Origin: Apophysomyces variabilis
Taxonomy: Eukaryota > Mucoromycota > Mucoromycetes > Mucorales > Mucoraceae
Length of the DNA: 64,000 nucleotides
Direction: 5' to 3'
Assembly: GCA_002749535.1 (NCBI GenBank)
Contig: MZZL01000408.1
Coordinates: 1,417,465-1,481,464 of the forward strand
Under the pieces are notes generated by a model. That model worked only from the letters and a program-made list of their open reading frames with translations. It did no database searches and was not told where the DNA came from. This document shows, piece by piece, positions 23,570 to 34,108 of the stretch. Position 1 is the stretch's first letter. Each line of letters opens with the position of its first letter. A program made the translations under genes and the position numbers.

Positions 23570-24627
23570 TTATCCTGGGGGGAGTGACGTTGCATCCACT
23601 GCAGAGTCGTCTTTTTCATATGAATGCTCTGTCTGAGGCTCGTAAGGTTCGTTTACTGGTGATCGCGGCATGGCCATGACGCCTATTGCATTATCGCATG
23701 AATTAACGCAGAAGAGGAAACAGAGGTTTTGTTTCATATCTACCTGTTCTCGATGCTTCCAAAATGCCAAAAGGCTTGCACAACTTCATGAAGGATGATA
23801 TCCGACTTGGTTTCGCACAAAGTTCTACTACTACCGAATCAGATGATACATCCACGATCTTTCCGCGGAACAACCGTGCCAAATCAGTCACCGCTCGTAA
23901 ATACTCGAATGTTTCCAATAGTGTTCTCGATGGTGCTTCCGTTTTATTTTTTAGCCTTTCATCTTCAAACTGCGTTTCTTCTTTCAGTTTAGTCGTTGGT
24001 AGTTGCTCGTGCAGAAATTCAGGGCCTAAGATCGATAACTTAATGAGCAATAGCTCACGTTCGACAATCTTGGTTGTCGTATAATCCAGCACAGCCCACA
24101 CCGGAACCTTTCCTTCATCCGGTTAGAATAGAAAATTAAGCAGGAAAAGCAAAATCTCATACCAAATCCTCCAGTTGGCGTCTTGCTTGTTCAATTTGTA
24201 CATCCTTCCCGTTAAACACGACAGTCATTCGACTTAGATCTGGCACTTCTGTGTTGGCTACAACTAAAGACTCAATGTTGAAATTTCGAGCAGCCAGGAC
24301 GCCTGACACACGACTTAATACACCTGGTTCATTCTGTACCAGACAGTTTAATACATGGCGTTTTTCTTCTTCGTTGGATGGCGTAGGCGTGTTGTATAAT
24401 ATATTGGATACAGCTTCTTCAGCAGAAGGTGAAGGAATTTTTGGAACCGGGCCAAAACGACGCTGCCGTAAGTCATCTTTGAATGCCAGCCCGGAGATGG
24501 AAGAGGGCGGCGATCGCGTAGACATCCCACGCAACAACGGTAATGAATAGCTCAATGGATTATTTGTTGAACGGCACAACTGCCATACAGTTCTAAAAGC
24601 GCGCATGAAAGGAAGAAAGAAACGCAT
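23570..24627 (-). CDS. ILV6: Acetolactate synthase regulatory (small) subunit, mitochondrial
   Basis: Exons 24627-24163, 24107-23744 and 23682-23570 join in phases 0 and 1 to 313 residues (yeast Ilv6 is 309). The N terminus is a basic, Phe/Leu-rich mitochondrial presequence; the first ATG in frame is at 24627. The ACT domain begins with HVLNCLVQNEPGVLSRVSGVLAARNFNIESL and ends in IEQARRQLEDLVPVWAVLDY, which crosses intron 1. The second half, with IVERELLLIKLS, AVTDLARLFRGKIVDVS and KPFGILEASRTG, is the conserved C-terminal domain. Intron 2 falls before VMAMPRSP. The protein ends in VDATSLPPG, the usual fungal Ilv6 tail. It binds the catalytic subunit in the mitochondrial matrix and gives valine feedback control of branched-chain amino acid synthesis. 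Confidence 0.94.
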
Positions 24628-24731
24628 TTCCCACCTTTCTGCCGGTGGTAACAATAATTGCAAAAATTAAAACAATGGTTTCACTTTATAAATTTTGATT
24701 CAAAAGCATTGTATTGCAATTATACTCTGTT

Positions 24732-25025
24732 TTATTTTACTAGTATAAACATTGAATTATTTGCTTCATTCACTTGATTTACCAAAGATACCCCGCTTTC
24801 GATGGCATTGCGACCCCACAGACCCAACGAACCTATTCTTCCGTCGGGTGCAACATTACGAATATTGCTGATTTCCAAATCATGCCGCATCACATGAAAA
24901 TGATGAAACCCCGACACTTGGTTACCATCTCAGCGCGATGTTGACACACTCCAAGATGTCCAATAACAAGTCAGCTCATCGTTAGTTTGGTAGAAATGGT
25001 CTCGCTTTGCAAAACGCGTCATCAT
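24732..25025 (-). pseudogene. Small ORF interrupted by one in-frame TGA (unrecognised protein)
   Basis: From an ATG at 25025 the frame stays open for 31 codons (TRFAKRDHFYQTNDEL), meets a TGA at 24932-24930, then continues for 65 codons (SGFHHFHVMRHDLEIS, VAPDGRIGSLGLWG) to a TAA at 24732. Both halves look protein-like. A GTGTGT donor and an AAG acceptor around the TGA would define a 33-base intron that keeps the frame (joining to Met-Ser-Gly). So this could be an intact two-exon gene rather than a broken one. No family was recognised. It lies head to tail upstream of ILV6 on the same strand. Confidence 0.3.
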
Positions 25026-26082
25026 TAAGCAGGCAAAATAGAATAAGAGAACCTGCTATAATTTTAAAACTATTTCAAGGATTTAAGTAAGTATAATCCC
25101 ACTTGATCTATGCGATTTCAGATATTACCAGGAAGATACAGTAGATACTTTAGCGAATTCGATCTAAAAGATGACATATATTGTATCCCTTGCTATGTGG
25201 TGATTATCGATTGTTTATCAACTTGTTATGTAATCTATGATGCAAGAGGTGAGGAACATACCTTTATCGATGACTTTCCTTTTTCTTTTCTTATGGATCG
25301 ATTTTCTGATGTGGACTGTAACACGGCATGACATTGGCAGTTCTCCCACGCGTGTCCATTGCAGCCTTTGTTTTGTCATTAAACAACGTGATTGTGTGTC
25401 ATCAACTTACAATATGTCACATTCAGTCTATTGTTCACTGATTAGGCTCTAGAGCTGATAATGAGCCATTGTAATTAGATTAAAGACGTTAGGGGAAAAA
25501 GTGTAATACATGACGTAGCTAATTTTATGACTTGAGCCTACCTTGATTCGCTCTTTAAACTTCGGGTGCCATGGAAGGGCAATAGCGCAGAGACGAATCT
25601 ACTTGATTTATGCATTACTGCAAATGCCTTCTTGGCAACGCTATAGGCCGCTCTTTTTTAACTCCTTTTCTACAATTGCATCTGAACGTGCTTCTATAAT
25701 ATGTTTGAAGATCGTTAGGCATTCTTCCTTGTATCCAAAGCTCACCGTGGTAAGGACCGTTGATGGTATTTTTTTCCGGGTTGAGGTTTGTTTTATTACC
25801 TGTTACGGTTCTGATCGATGTGACTGGGAACCCCCAATTTGTTTAACGGGGGAAGGGTTGTGAGAGAAATCGATTAAAACGCCACACAGACCACATCCTA
25901 TTATAGAACAGTCGCTGACTTTGCAGGCTTACGGTGGTATACTTTTCGTGTTGTTTCCTTCTCTAATTATAATGTTGTACTATTGAAATCTATTCCTCTT
26001 CCGAGGAAAGCGGGGACATAGATGAAACATCCCATTTACCCTGTATTCGCGCTTTTGAGCCCCACAAAAGCTATAATTAGCG
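25026..26082. other. Intergenic region
   Basis: An AT-rich region with a 106-codon plus-strand ORF (25543-25863) of no recognisable family and without splice context. I see nothing else. Confidence 0.45.
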
Positions 26083-26451
26083 CTACACCATTTTTGGTCT
26101 AAGCGCGGGACCAATCACATCATTTCTTCTCCGGTGAATAATATCACGGGCCCGTCGATAATCTGTGCCTAACCCGCGATCGTCACACGTGAAGAAGTCT
26201 TCCTTGTCATGATGCCGGAAAACGATGGGCCTCGGACCAGGCAAAGAGGCATTAGACAAAGATGAAGACACACAATTTGTCGTGCCCGTTCTTGCCGATT
26301 GTGGTTTGCCTAGTCACTTACCTCTTGTGTCTTTTTTTTTTTCCCAGAATGATCGCCCATTGTTTTCTTCATCAAAGAAAGTCACGCTAACTTTCCCACG
26401 ATCCTTTGCTACTTTGGAAAAGAGACAGATTCTAATTATCTTCAGGTCCAT
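26083..26451 (-). CDS. Possible small gene divergent from PEPCK (unrecognised; frame unresolved)
   Basis: An ATG at 26451 opens 43 codons (KIIRICLFSKVAKDRG, VSVTFFDEENNGRSF) up to a perfect GTAAGT donor at 26321. Downstream, an open frame ending with TAG at 26083 is strongly protein-like and basic (RPIVFRHHDKEDFF, CDDRGLGTDYRRARD, RRRNDVIGPALRPK). Candidate acceptors (AG at ~26290 or ~26238) join the two halves in the wrong phase by one base. A run of 11 A immediately before the donor could hide an indel. Either the model is missing something or the gene is damaged. No domain was recognised. It would share the PEPCK upstream region as a divergent promoter. Confidence 0.28.
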
Positions 26452-26733
26452 TCTTTTGATACCTTGATCCTCTTCTTTTTGGGTCCCGTTCGAAAAGAGA
26501 AATCGTTAGGATTCCCCTTATTTCACATGGCACGGGCAGTAAGGCCAGGACCTGCCTTATTTGGGGCGATTTAGGGAAATGTCGGAAGACCAGTGTCCGT
26601 CATGCTCCGACCAAGTCTCTCCCGCGGAGTATGACGAAGAAACCATGTGTGGGGCCCCGAAATAGAGCCGCCTACGAAAATCGATGAACCCCGTCAGCTC
26701 CCGCTTCCGAGGTTAGCCTTTGCATGTGCAAAG

Positions 26734-26756
26734 TTCTAGAAACTAGATATATATAA
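26734..26756 (+). promoter_or_regulatory. PEPCK core promoter: heat-shock-like TTCTAGAA and TATA box
   Basis: TTCTAGAA (26734-26741), an inverted nTTCnnGAAn unit like a heat-shock element, is followed directly by ATATATATAA (26747-26756), 64 bases upstream of the PEPCK ATG. A GC-rich block (CTCCCGC, CCCGCGGAG) lies upstream, at ~26590-26710. Functional claims are inferred from motif resemblance only. Confidence 0.55.
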
Positions 26757-26819
26757 GAGGAACCGTCCATCAAACATCTTCATTTGTTTTCATACTCACC
26801 CAACACGCTTGTTTCCACC

Positions 26820-28666
26820 ATGTCTCCCAGACCTGCATCCCCTTTTGGCCGCCCCAGCAGCTCCAGCTCTGTTCGCAGCAAAGTCGAAGAAGAATTGCAT
26901 GAAGTTGCTGGCATTGACTACGACAAGGTCACCATCAAGCGCAATCCCTCGGTGGCTGTTCTTTATGAAGAAGCTCTGACCTACGAACAAGGTACCGTCA
27001 TCTCCTCTGCTGGTGCCCTGTGTGCCTACTCTGGAAAGAAGACTGGTCGCTCACCCAAGGACAAGCGCATCGTCGAAGAAGAAACCTCCAACAAGGACAT
27101 CTGGTGGGGTCCCGTCAACAGCCCTATCAGTGAAAAGGTCTTCTTGATCAACCGTGAACGTGCCATTGACTACCTCAACACTCGCCCTCGCCTCTACGTC
27201 TTTGATGGTTTCGCTGGATGGGATCCCAAATACCGCATCAAGGTGCGAATTGTCGCCAGTCGCGCCTACCACTTGTTGTTCATGCGCAACATGCTGATCC
27301 GTCCCACGGAAGAAGAATTGGAAAACTTCGGTACACCTGACTTCACCATCTTCAACGCTGGTGAATTCCCTGCTAATCGCTACACCACTGGTATGACTTC
27401 CACTACCTCCGTTTCTGTGAACTTCAAGCGCGCCGAAATGGTCATCCTTGGTACAGAATACGCTGGCGAAATGAAGAAGGGTGTAAGTATTTGTAAAAGC
27501 TCAAGAAGGAAAAGAAGGAAAAGGAAGAGAGGGAGAGGAAATTTGGAGAACGAAAGAGAAATTGGTTTGCTCAAGAGATTTTTTTTTGGTAAATCTTAGA
27601 TCTTCACCGTTATGCATTACTTGATGCCCAAGGCTGGTGTCCTTTCCCTTCACTCTTCCGCTAACGAAGGTCCTGATGGTGATGTCTCTCTCTTCTTCGG
27701 TCTCTCCGGTACTGGTAAGACTACCCTCAGTGCCGATCCCAAGCGTAACTTGATCGGTGATGACGAGCACTGTTGGTCCGATGATGGTGTATTCAACATT
27801 GAAGGTGGTTGCTATGCCAAGTGCATTGATCTTTCGGCTGAGAAAGAACCCGATATTTTCAACGCCATCCGCTTCGGTTCTATTCTTGAGAACGTTGTGT
27901 TGGATGAGGAAACCCGTGTTGTTGATTACTCCGATGACTTCTTGACGGAGAACACTCGTTGCGCTTACCCTATCTGTAAGTTTCTTTTCTTTTAGCTCTG
28001 CGCATTTTCAAAGGGAAATGAGTTTTCTAAACCGGGTTTTGCTTAGATCACATCCCCAATGCTAAGATTCCTTGCATGGGTGGTCATCCCAAGAACATCA
28101 TCCTGCTGACTTGCGATGCCTTTGGTGTGATTCCCCCTGTGTCCAAATTGACACCTGCACAGGCCATGTATCACTTCATCTCTGGCTACACAACCAAGGT
28201 GCCTGGTACCGAAGATGGTGTCGTCGAACCCCAAGCTACTTTCTCCGCTTGTTTCGGTGCTCCCTTCTTGGTCCTCCATCCTCAGCGCTATGCTTCCATG
28301 CTTGCCGAGAAGATGTCTCAACACAAGGCTGATGCTTGGTTGATCAACACTGGTTGGGTTGGTGCTGGTGCTGCTAACGGTGGTAAGCGCTGCCCTCTCA
28401 AGTACACCCGTGCCATCTTGGATGCCATCCACAGCGGTGAATTGGCCAAGGCTGAATTTGAAAACTATGACACCTTCAACCTGCAGGTGCCCAAGAAGGT
28501 CTCCAATGTTCCAGATGACTTGTTGAACCCCCGCAAGTTCTGGCAAGGTACTCCTGAAGAATTCAACAAGTCTTTGAAGAGCGTCGCCACTATGTTCCAG
28601 GAGAACTTCAAGACCTATGAGGACCAGGCTGCTCCCGAAACTTTGGCTGCCGGTCCCAAGTTCTAA
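26820..28666 (+). CDS. PCK1: Phosphoenolpyruvate carboxykinase (ATP)
   Basis: Exons 26820-27482, 27600-27975 and 28047-28666 join in phases 0 and 1 to 552 residues, the size of fungal ATP-type PEPCK. Start is the ATG in a good CCACC context. Conserved blocks: [46 protein letters not shown], kinase-1 P-loop [13 protein letters not shown] (255-267), metal-binding [77 protein letters not shown] and [17 protein letters not shown]. It converts oxaloacetate plus ATP to PEP, CO2 and ADP as the first committed step of gluconeogenesis. The codon set is GC-richer and more uniform than that of its neighbours, as expected for strong expression. AATAAA-like sequence (GTAATAAAAC) near 28848 may serve polyadenylation. 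Confidence 0.97.
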
Positions 28667-28943
28667 GTTACTTCAACTTTCTTCCCTTTTCCTTTTTTCG
28701 TCATTCAATAGTTTGTATTCGCATTAGCATCACTTCCCTTCCAAAAAAAGAAATCCTCATGTCCGCCGTTTTCTTTTCTTCAAATTCTTCCCAAACGTCT
28801 TGTTCCTCTAAACACACATCTTTGTTTAAAAAAAATGTAATAAAACATACTAAAGATTTTTACATTGTCGGAGATTTCGGGCTCGAGTAAAAAAACTATG
28901 GCGTTTCGCCATTTCTGTCTATTTTCTCCTTTCTTTCACATCA

Positions 28944-29595
28944 ATGTTTCGCTCCTTAACACGATCGATCGTCACGATTAATAACGCTGCAGCTTCATCA
29001 GCAGCAAAGAGAAAACGGCCAACCCCTATTGTCTTGGTAGAGACTCACGCACCAAAAGAGTAAATTCGACTAGCAATACCATAAGATAATCCTACCTATA
29101 TTTGCTTTTTTTTCTTAAAGCTGGTCTACCGTATGGCAGAAGCGCCTTAGTCAATTAGGTTATTCTTCTACATCTCTTCACTTTGATAATAATACCCTTG
29201 ATGCACATTATAAAGGTACTACAATGAAAGAAAGAGACACAAAAACTTCGTCTAACCGAAGATGGCCACATAAAAAAAAAGACCTTAGGCAAGCTACAAA
29301 GGACCTCTCCTTCTTCCCTCCTCTTCTTATTGGTTATGGAGATATTAGTTGGCGCATTTGTCAGAAATACGTCTCAAACCAGCCTGTTTCTGCTCTAGTA
29401 CTAGTGGAACAACAAGATGCTCCTACAGCACCAGAAACTATGCCGTCGCATGAATTTGAGCCGCATTTTCCCATTTTTATGGTGTCTCAGAAAGCCTCGC
29501 TTCCATTTCTTGATGGTTACATAGATCATGAGCATGCTCAAGATGATGACGCCCTGGATCATGTTGTTGGTTGGATGGAGGACATTGGGTTGTAG
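28944..29595 (+). CDS. Degenerate alpha/beta-hydrolase-like protein with mitochondrial-type presequence
   Basis: Exons 28944-29059 and 29121-29595 (phase 2) give 196 residues. The N terminus (MFRSLTRSIVTINNAAASS) is an Arg/Ser-rich amphipathic stretch typical of mitochondrial import. The body reads like a shortened alpha/beta hydrolase: RPTPIVLVE as strand 3, WSTVWQKRLSQLGY as a helix, then SFFPPLLIGYGDISWRICQ, where the nucleophile elbow GxSxG would be expected but GYGDIS stands, then PVSALVLVE, FPIFMVSQKASLP, and a late acidic/His stretch. No catalytic Ser is evident, so activity is doubtful. The fold call is by pattern only. The stop lies 98 bases before the ceramidase start on the same strand. 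Confidence 0.55.
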
Positions 29596-29693
29596 TAGTA
29601 TCATGTACCCATACGTGTTCCTGTGACGTTGTACAAACACCCTTCCCTAAATAATAACAGCCATTGTTTTGTGCCTCTTATTGTTTTTTTCTC

Positions 29694-30971
29694 ATGGATC
29701 GTTCAGCCGGTTATTGGGGTCCCATTACCAGTTCTGTGGACTGGTAAGCATGGGCGTGCTTTTCTTCTAGGAATGATTCGGTGCGAATGATGAGCTTGTA
29801 GGTGTGAGGAAAATTATCGCCATTCTTACTATGTCGCAGAGTTCTGGAATACCGTGTCAGTAAGTTTTCGTTTCCTTACAGCTAGAAAAGGAGACCTAGG
29901 GGAGGCCTAGGGCGATAAGGACATAATAAACCAATAAGAACACCAATGAACATAGAGTCTTGCCATGGTGGCCTTGGGAATATTGGGAGTAGTATTGCAT
30001 CATTCCTCTGTTGGTTGGCGTATATCCATTGGCTATTTGCTCATTATCATTGTGGGTTTTGGAAGGTAAGTACAGTTCATAGCAGAATGAGGAAAATGAA
30101 AAATGGAGGGAAAAAGAAGAGGGAAGAGGTAGATAGAGAAGGTAGCCTGATCAAATCGGAGCGCCTGATATACATGCTTATTACAAGTGTCTTGTTTCAT
30201 GCGACATTACAATACGAACACCAAATGTGGGATGAGGCATGTGGATAGCACTACTCTATCTTCTTAACTAACAAACTTGTGAAAATGAATAAGGTGCCTA
30301 TGGTGTGGACGGCCTGTTATCTATTATGGAAGCTGCTTCAAGAACATGGATATGAACGATCGCTGTATGCGATAGGAATTGGAATATATTGTAGCCTGGC
30401 AACGTACGTGACAAGTCAATACAAAGGTCAAACGCAATTTTTCCTATTCCAAACGTCGTATGTTACCAGTTTAGATGGTCCGAAAATGTTCTAATCAAAA
30501 ATGTTAAGGTTTGGAATTGTCATGTGGAGCTGCTTCTGGCTTGTGTGGAAACTCTATAAAGCTGTGGGGTCCAAACAAGTCATCCAACTGTTCCATCAAG
30601 GTGCAATGTTCTTGGGGCTCGCTATTGGCGTATGGCTATTTGACTCTAACATGTGCTTCGTTTATGACTATTTACCCAACCCACAGCTCCACGCATGGTA
30701 AGAAAACTTTGAACAATACATTCATAGACACATTGAAGTAATATGCATTGTTTCGTTCGTAGGTGGCATGTATTGGTAATTTTAATACATAACGACTCTA
30801 ACATTGACGACTCAGCTGCGATTTATTTAGATGTGCATTAGTCTTCATTATTTCTTTGTTGCCTGTAGCCATGAATTCCTACTCCACAAAGACGATCATC
30901 CAAGAATTGCTTATCTGAAAGGGATCGTGCCATATGTCTCACTTGATAGTGATAAACGTCATTCAGATTAA
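29694..30971 (+). CDS. Alkaline ceramidase (Ypc1/ACER family)
   Basis: Eight exons (29694-29743, 29802-29859, 29956-30065, 30188-30236, 30294-30457, 30509-30697, 30763-30775, 30831-30971) give 257 residues, normal for the family. Conserved blocks are split over exons: GYWGPITSSVDWCEENY, YVAEFWNTVSSLAM, LFHATLQYEHQMWDEVPM, FLFQTSFG and PQLHAWWHVL. The W-CEENY, the H in LFHATLQ and the paired His in LHAWWH are the metal and catalytic positions of ACER proteins. About seven hydrophobic helices are visible. The enzyme hydrolyses ceramide to sphingoid base and fatty acid in ER/Golgi membranes. The intron at 30237-30293 has a GC donor (GAG then GCATGT) and a TAACTAAC branch site; no GT donor gives the right phase. 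Exon 7 is only 13 bases. Confidence 0.9.
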
Positions 30972-31331
30972 AAAGAAACTTTTTTTTTGGGTTAACAATA
31001 ACTTTGGTCATGCATATCTCAATTGAGTTGACGTAAAAAGATGCCAGAGATCATTACCATTTTTTGCGCCGGCAAACGCTTATTGCTGATGTTCGGATAA
31101 TCTAAGACTTCTATAGCAGATGTAGCCTCCCACGTTCCATGATATCATTGTTATCCTAGAAAAGGAGTGAGTGAGCACCGGTCTGGACTCACATATGCGC
31201 ATGGTGCAAAGAGATCAAGCATGCCCTGATATAAACAGCACTAAAAAAGTTTAGCTTTGACGCATAAATATAGATCTGAACTTTTTTCTTTTCTTTTCTT
31301 GTCTTTTGTTTCTGCACTCTCTACTCAAACA
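30972..31331. other. Spacer between ceramidase and WOPR genes
   Basis: A 360-base region with the WOPR gene's pyrimidine-rich leader (TTTTTTCTTTTCTTTTC) just before the ATG. I see no other feature. Confidence 0.5.
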
Positions 31332-32069
31332 ATGGAGACCTATTTCGGTTATATCAAGACACCTCAAGACGCCCTGTTAATATTGGAAGGTTGCAGACGA
31401 GGTCGTCTCTGGCGTATCGATCGTCGCCTATCGTTAAAAGAACGACAACGGATTCAGTCCGGTTCCGTCTTTGTATTTGACGAACGAGAAGCTGGTATGC
31501 GACGATGGACAGACGGACGTACATGGTCACCAAGTAGAGTCCTGGGTAGCTTTTTAACCTATCGCGAATTGGAAGCCAAGAGACCACGTCGCTTTCCGCT
31601 TCATTGTACTTATAAGCCAAACGGTCTGATCAAGCAGAGTTTCTCTATCTGTACTGCTACAAACCAAAAAATTCACTTGATTTCATATTATACCAAAGTT
31701 GATGCCTTGACTAATACCCTTCGACGACCTTCAGCAGACCCTACCTTGAACGATATTGTTATTCCAAAAGGCCTCTACCCAAAGCTCAACCCGCTTGACA
31801 TTGGTGGTGGTCACATTGCGACGCTGAACACCATACGACCTTGGAATCAACAATACGCTTATCCTGATCAGTATGACCTTGCCAACAATGATTCCGTTCC
31901 CTCTTCACCCACAGTACCGCCTTCTCTTTCATCTTCGCCTGCTACTGCATCTTTTTCAAATGAAGATCTGACAGATTGGATGCCTCCACAGGCTACCAGC
32001 TGGGACCATTTACCATGGCCTGAAGACAGACGCCAGTTAAAAGCCATCCAACAACAATTACGCCTTTAA
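31332..32069 (+). CDS. Gti1/Pac2 (WOPR) family transcription factor
   Basis: A single exon of 245 residues from the ATG at 31332. The first WOPR box is at residues 1-80: TYFGYIKTPQDALLILEGCR, GRLWRIDRRLSLKERQRIQSG, SVFVFDEREAGMRRWTDGR and WSPSRVLGSFLTYREL. The second is at ~90-125: YKPNGLIKQSFSI, HLISYYTK. The two boxes form one DNA-binding domain in Wor1/Ryp1/Sge1 proteins, which switch cell type or virulence programmes in dikarya; S. pombe Pac2 and Gti1 act in mating and gluconate uptake. The rest is a Pro/Ser-rich tail. With no large C-terminal Gln-rich region it is closer to the short Pac2 type. The target programme is unknown. Confidence 0.93.
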   Translation: METYFGYIKTPQDALLILEGCRRGRLWRIDRRLSLKERQRIQSGSVFVFDEREAGMRRWTDGRTWSPSRVLGSFLTYRELEAKRPRRFPLHCTYKPNGLIKQSFSICTATNQKIHLISYYTKVDALTNTLRRPSADPTLNDIVIPKGLYPKLNPLDIGGGHIATLNTIRPWNQQYAYPDQYDLANNDSVPSSPTVPPSLSSSPATASFSNEDLTDWMPPQATSWDHLPWPEDRRQLKAIQQQLRL

Positions 32070-32668
32070 TCACATGCCTCTTTCCGTTTCTTTTCCCCCT
32101 CACTCTTTTTATTTTTCTTTTCTTTTCCATTTTCATGCTTCCGTTTCTCATTGATTTCGTTCTGTGCACTATAAACTCAAAAAACTTATGCTTAAACAAG
32201 GAAAACAGGGTTTAACTTTTTTTTTTAATTTTTTCCATTTGTTCTCTTTTTTTTTTTACCATTGCCAATGTTTATCCTCATGTTTTCAGGAAATTAAGAA
32301 ATTGTCGACAATTACACATATGTTCCAAGTCTTTCTATTTTTTCTTAAAAAATCTTATTTTTCTTCTAATGCATATATTGTACCTTAAGAAAGATGCACC
32401 TGAAAAGCCAAGGTTCTCATCATTAGTGAAATGCAATCTGTTGCCACGAAATAAAACCCAGTTATTACGTTACACAGTCGTTCTTTTATTTCTCGACCAA
32501 ACATGTTGCAGATCCTTTTAGCAACAGACCGATATGGTTATGTGAAACGTCGTACTAAAGAAACCGAGAAATGCTACCTTTGCGTGAAGAAGACTCAGGT
32601 GCATTTAGCGTTATTTTGCTTTTGATTACCGCTCTCTTTCCATTCTTTCTTTCCTATCTTTTCTTTCC
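32070..32668. other. Spacer with an upstream ORF in the likely GT49 leader
   Basis: The 3' flank of the WOPR gene is very T-rich. A plus-strand 40-codon ORF (32503-32625, starting MLQILLATDRYGYV) ends 43 bases before the GT49 ATG and could be an upstream ORF on that mRNA if transcription starts before it. Confidence 0.4.
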
Positions 32669-34108
32669 ATGGCTTTGGGCCACACCACAAGCGGGTTCCA
32701 TCAACGCAAACCATCACTAACAAGCGCATGCCCGCCAGTAAGCACCATCCCACCTAAAGATAAGAAACAATTAGCACAGCGACCTTGGCATACTCGGTGG
32801 CCAGTGCTACGTTTGATCGCCTATTGTTATGTGCTCTTCAGTGTTGGCGTAGCAACGGTTCATCTCTTCTCGTTGTACCAACAAAACTATCCGAGTTCTG
32901 CGGCAGACGCCCTGTTTCCACTACGTTCAGCCGCAAACGCTTCGTTGAATGACATTCCCCATAGCCTGTGGCTATCGAAAATCTTCAACAAAGCAGGCCC
33001 AAAGTTTGATCATATTCGCCCATACTGGTTCTCTTGCTCGGAAATTACAGAAGCTGAAGCTCTTTCTTTGGCCACCGTGCTCACACCAGAAGATTGGCCT
33101 CACCTTGCTGAGTTGGCTTCCCTATGGCGAGGTCCCATCTCAGCAACATTACAGATACCTTCCAATAGCGTAAATGCGACCATCGAACAACTTGGACGTC
33201 TTCGACAGGCCTATGATGCAGATGAATATCTGAGCAAATACGTAGACATACATCTCGTTATCCGACCGCATGTTACACCAGCTTGGAGTTTGGGAGGGCG
33301 TCAAGAGGCACGCAATTTGGCTCGCTTATTCAGCCGGACTGAATTTATTGCCCATCTTCCTGTAAAGACGCGCTACTTGACTGATTTATCGCAGGCTGTA
33401 CAAGAATATGAGAGTCTCTTGAGAAACGGTGATGTTTTGGTGGTTCCTTCGTTTGTCAACCGTGGAAACAATAACAACAACCTGGGCGGGCCATGGCCGG
33501 AAGATAAGATTGCGTTAATAAGCTTGGTTGATCAGGGTAAAATGGGCTTGCAAGATCACCATTGGCGATTGAATGAAGGGCCCACCTCTTATATGGAATG
33601 GCGTATGGCAACAGAGCCTTACTTGGTGACTGAATATGATTATCATTACGGACCTACTTATATTGCCACTCGCAATCGCCACCCATGGTAAGCAAGGATT
33701 TTTCGCAAGCTACAACTAACAGAACTAAACAAAAAACAAGGTGTGAAGAGAGGTTTGAAGATCAACTTTCAGCGTGCGTCTACTCTATGTTCTTAGCTGG
33801 GGCGGATTTATGGGTACTGCCTGAAGATTATATTATTCGTGAGATCGAGCCAGAGTATGCCTTGACGTCAGAAGAGGTTCGCTTCTAACGCAGCTCCATT
33901 AATATTATTAACCTTTCTAATTTACATTTAGCAAGCTATGCAGGATCGAGCATACAAAAACTATCGCATAGAGCTATGTGTATTCTATGCTAGACAGTTC
34001 AATCTAGATCAACTACTTGATGAAGAGCGAGCCAGTCATATAAAGCAGGAATGTGCCAAAGTGCTAGGAAGCCTACGTAAAGCGAAAATGATCGATGAAG
34101 ACAAATAA
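32669..34108 (+). CDS. GT49 (LARGE-like) type II membrane glycosyltransferase
   Basis: Exons 32669-33687, 33741-33876 and 33932-34108 join in phases 2 and 0 to 443 residues. The short cytosolic N terminus is followed by one membrane segment (VLRLIAYCYVLFSVGVATVHLF, ~50-70), as for Golgi type II enzymes. The luminal part carries LASLWRGPISATLQIP, VDIHLVIRP, RQEARNLARLF (a donor-binding region) and NGDVLVVPSF. EPYLVTEYDYHYGP and HPWCEERFEDQLSACVYSM follow, then LWVLPEDYIIREIEPEY, all typical of the second half of LARGE/B4GAT1-type transferases. The last exon gives the closing YKNYRIELCVFYARQF helix. The last intron has a weak GTTCGC donor, but the phase and homology both hold. The acceptor glycan in fungi is unknown. 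Confidence 0.85.

Noticed and set aside
26225..26467. 80-codon plus-strand ORF upstream of PEPCK
   Set aside because: The opposite strand has a better coding pattern and a perfect donor at the same place.
28043..28546. 167-codon minus-strand ORF
   Set aside because: Antisense to PEPCK exon 3, caused by its biased codon use.
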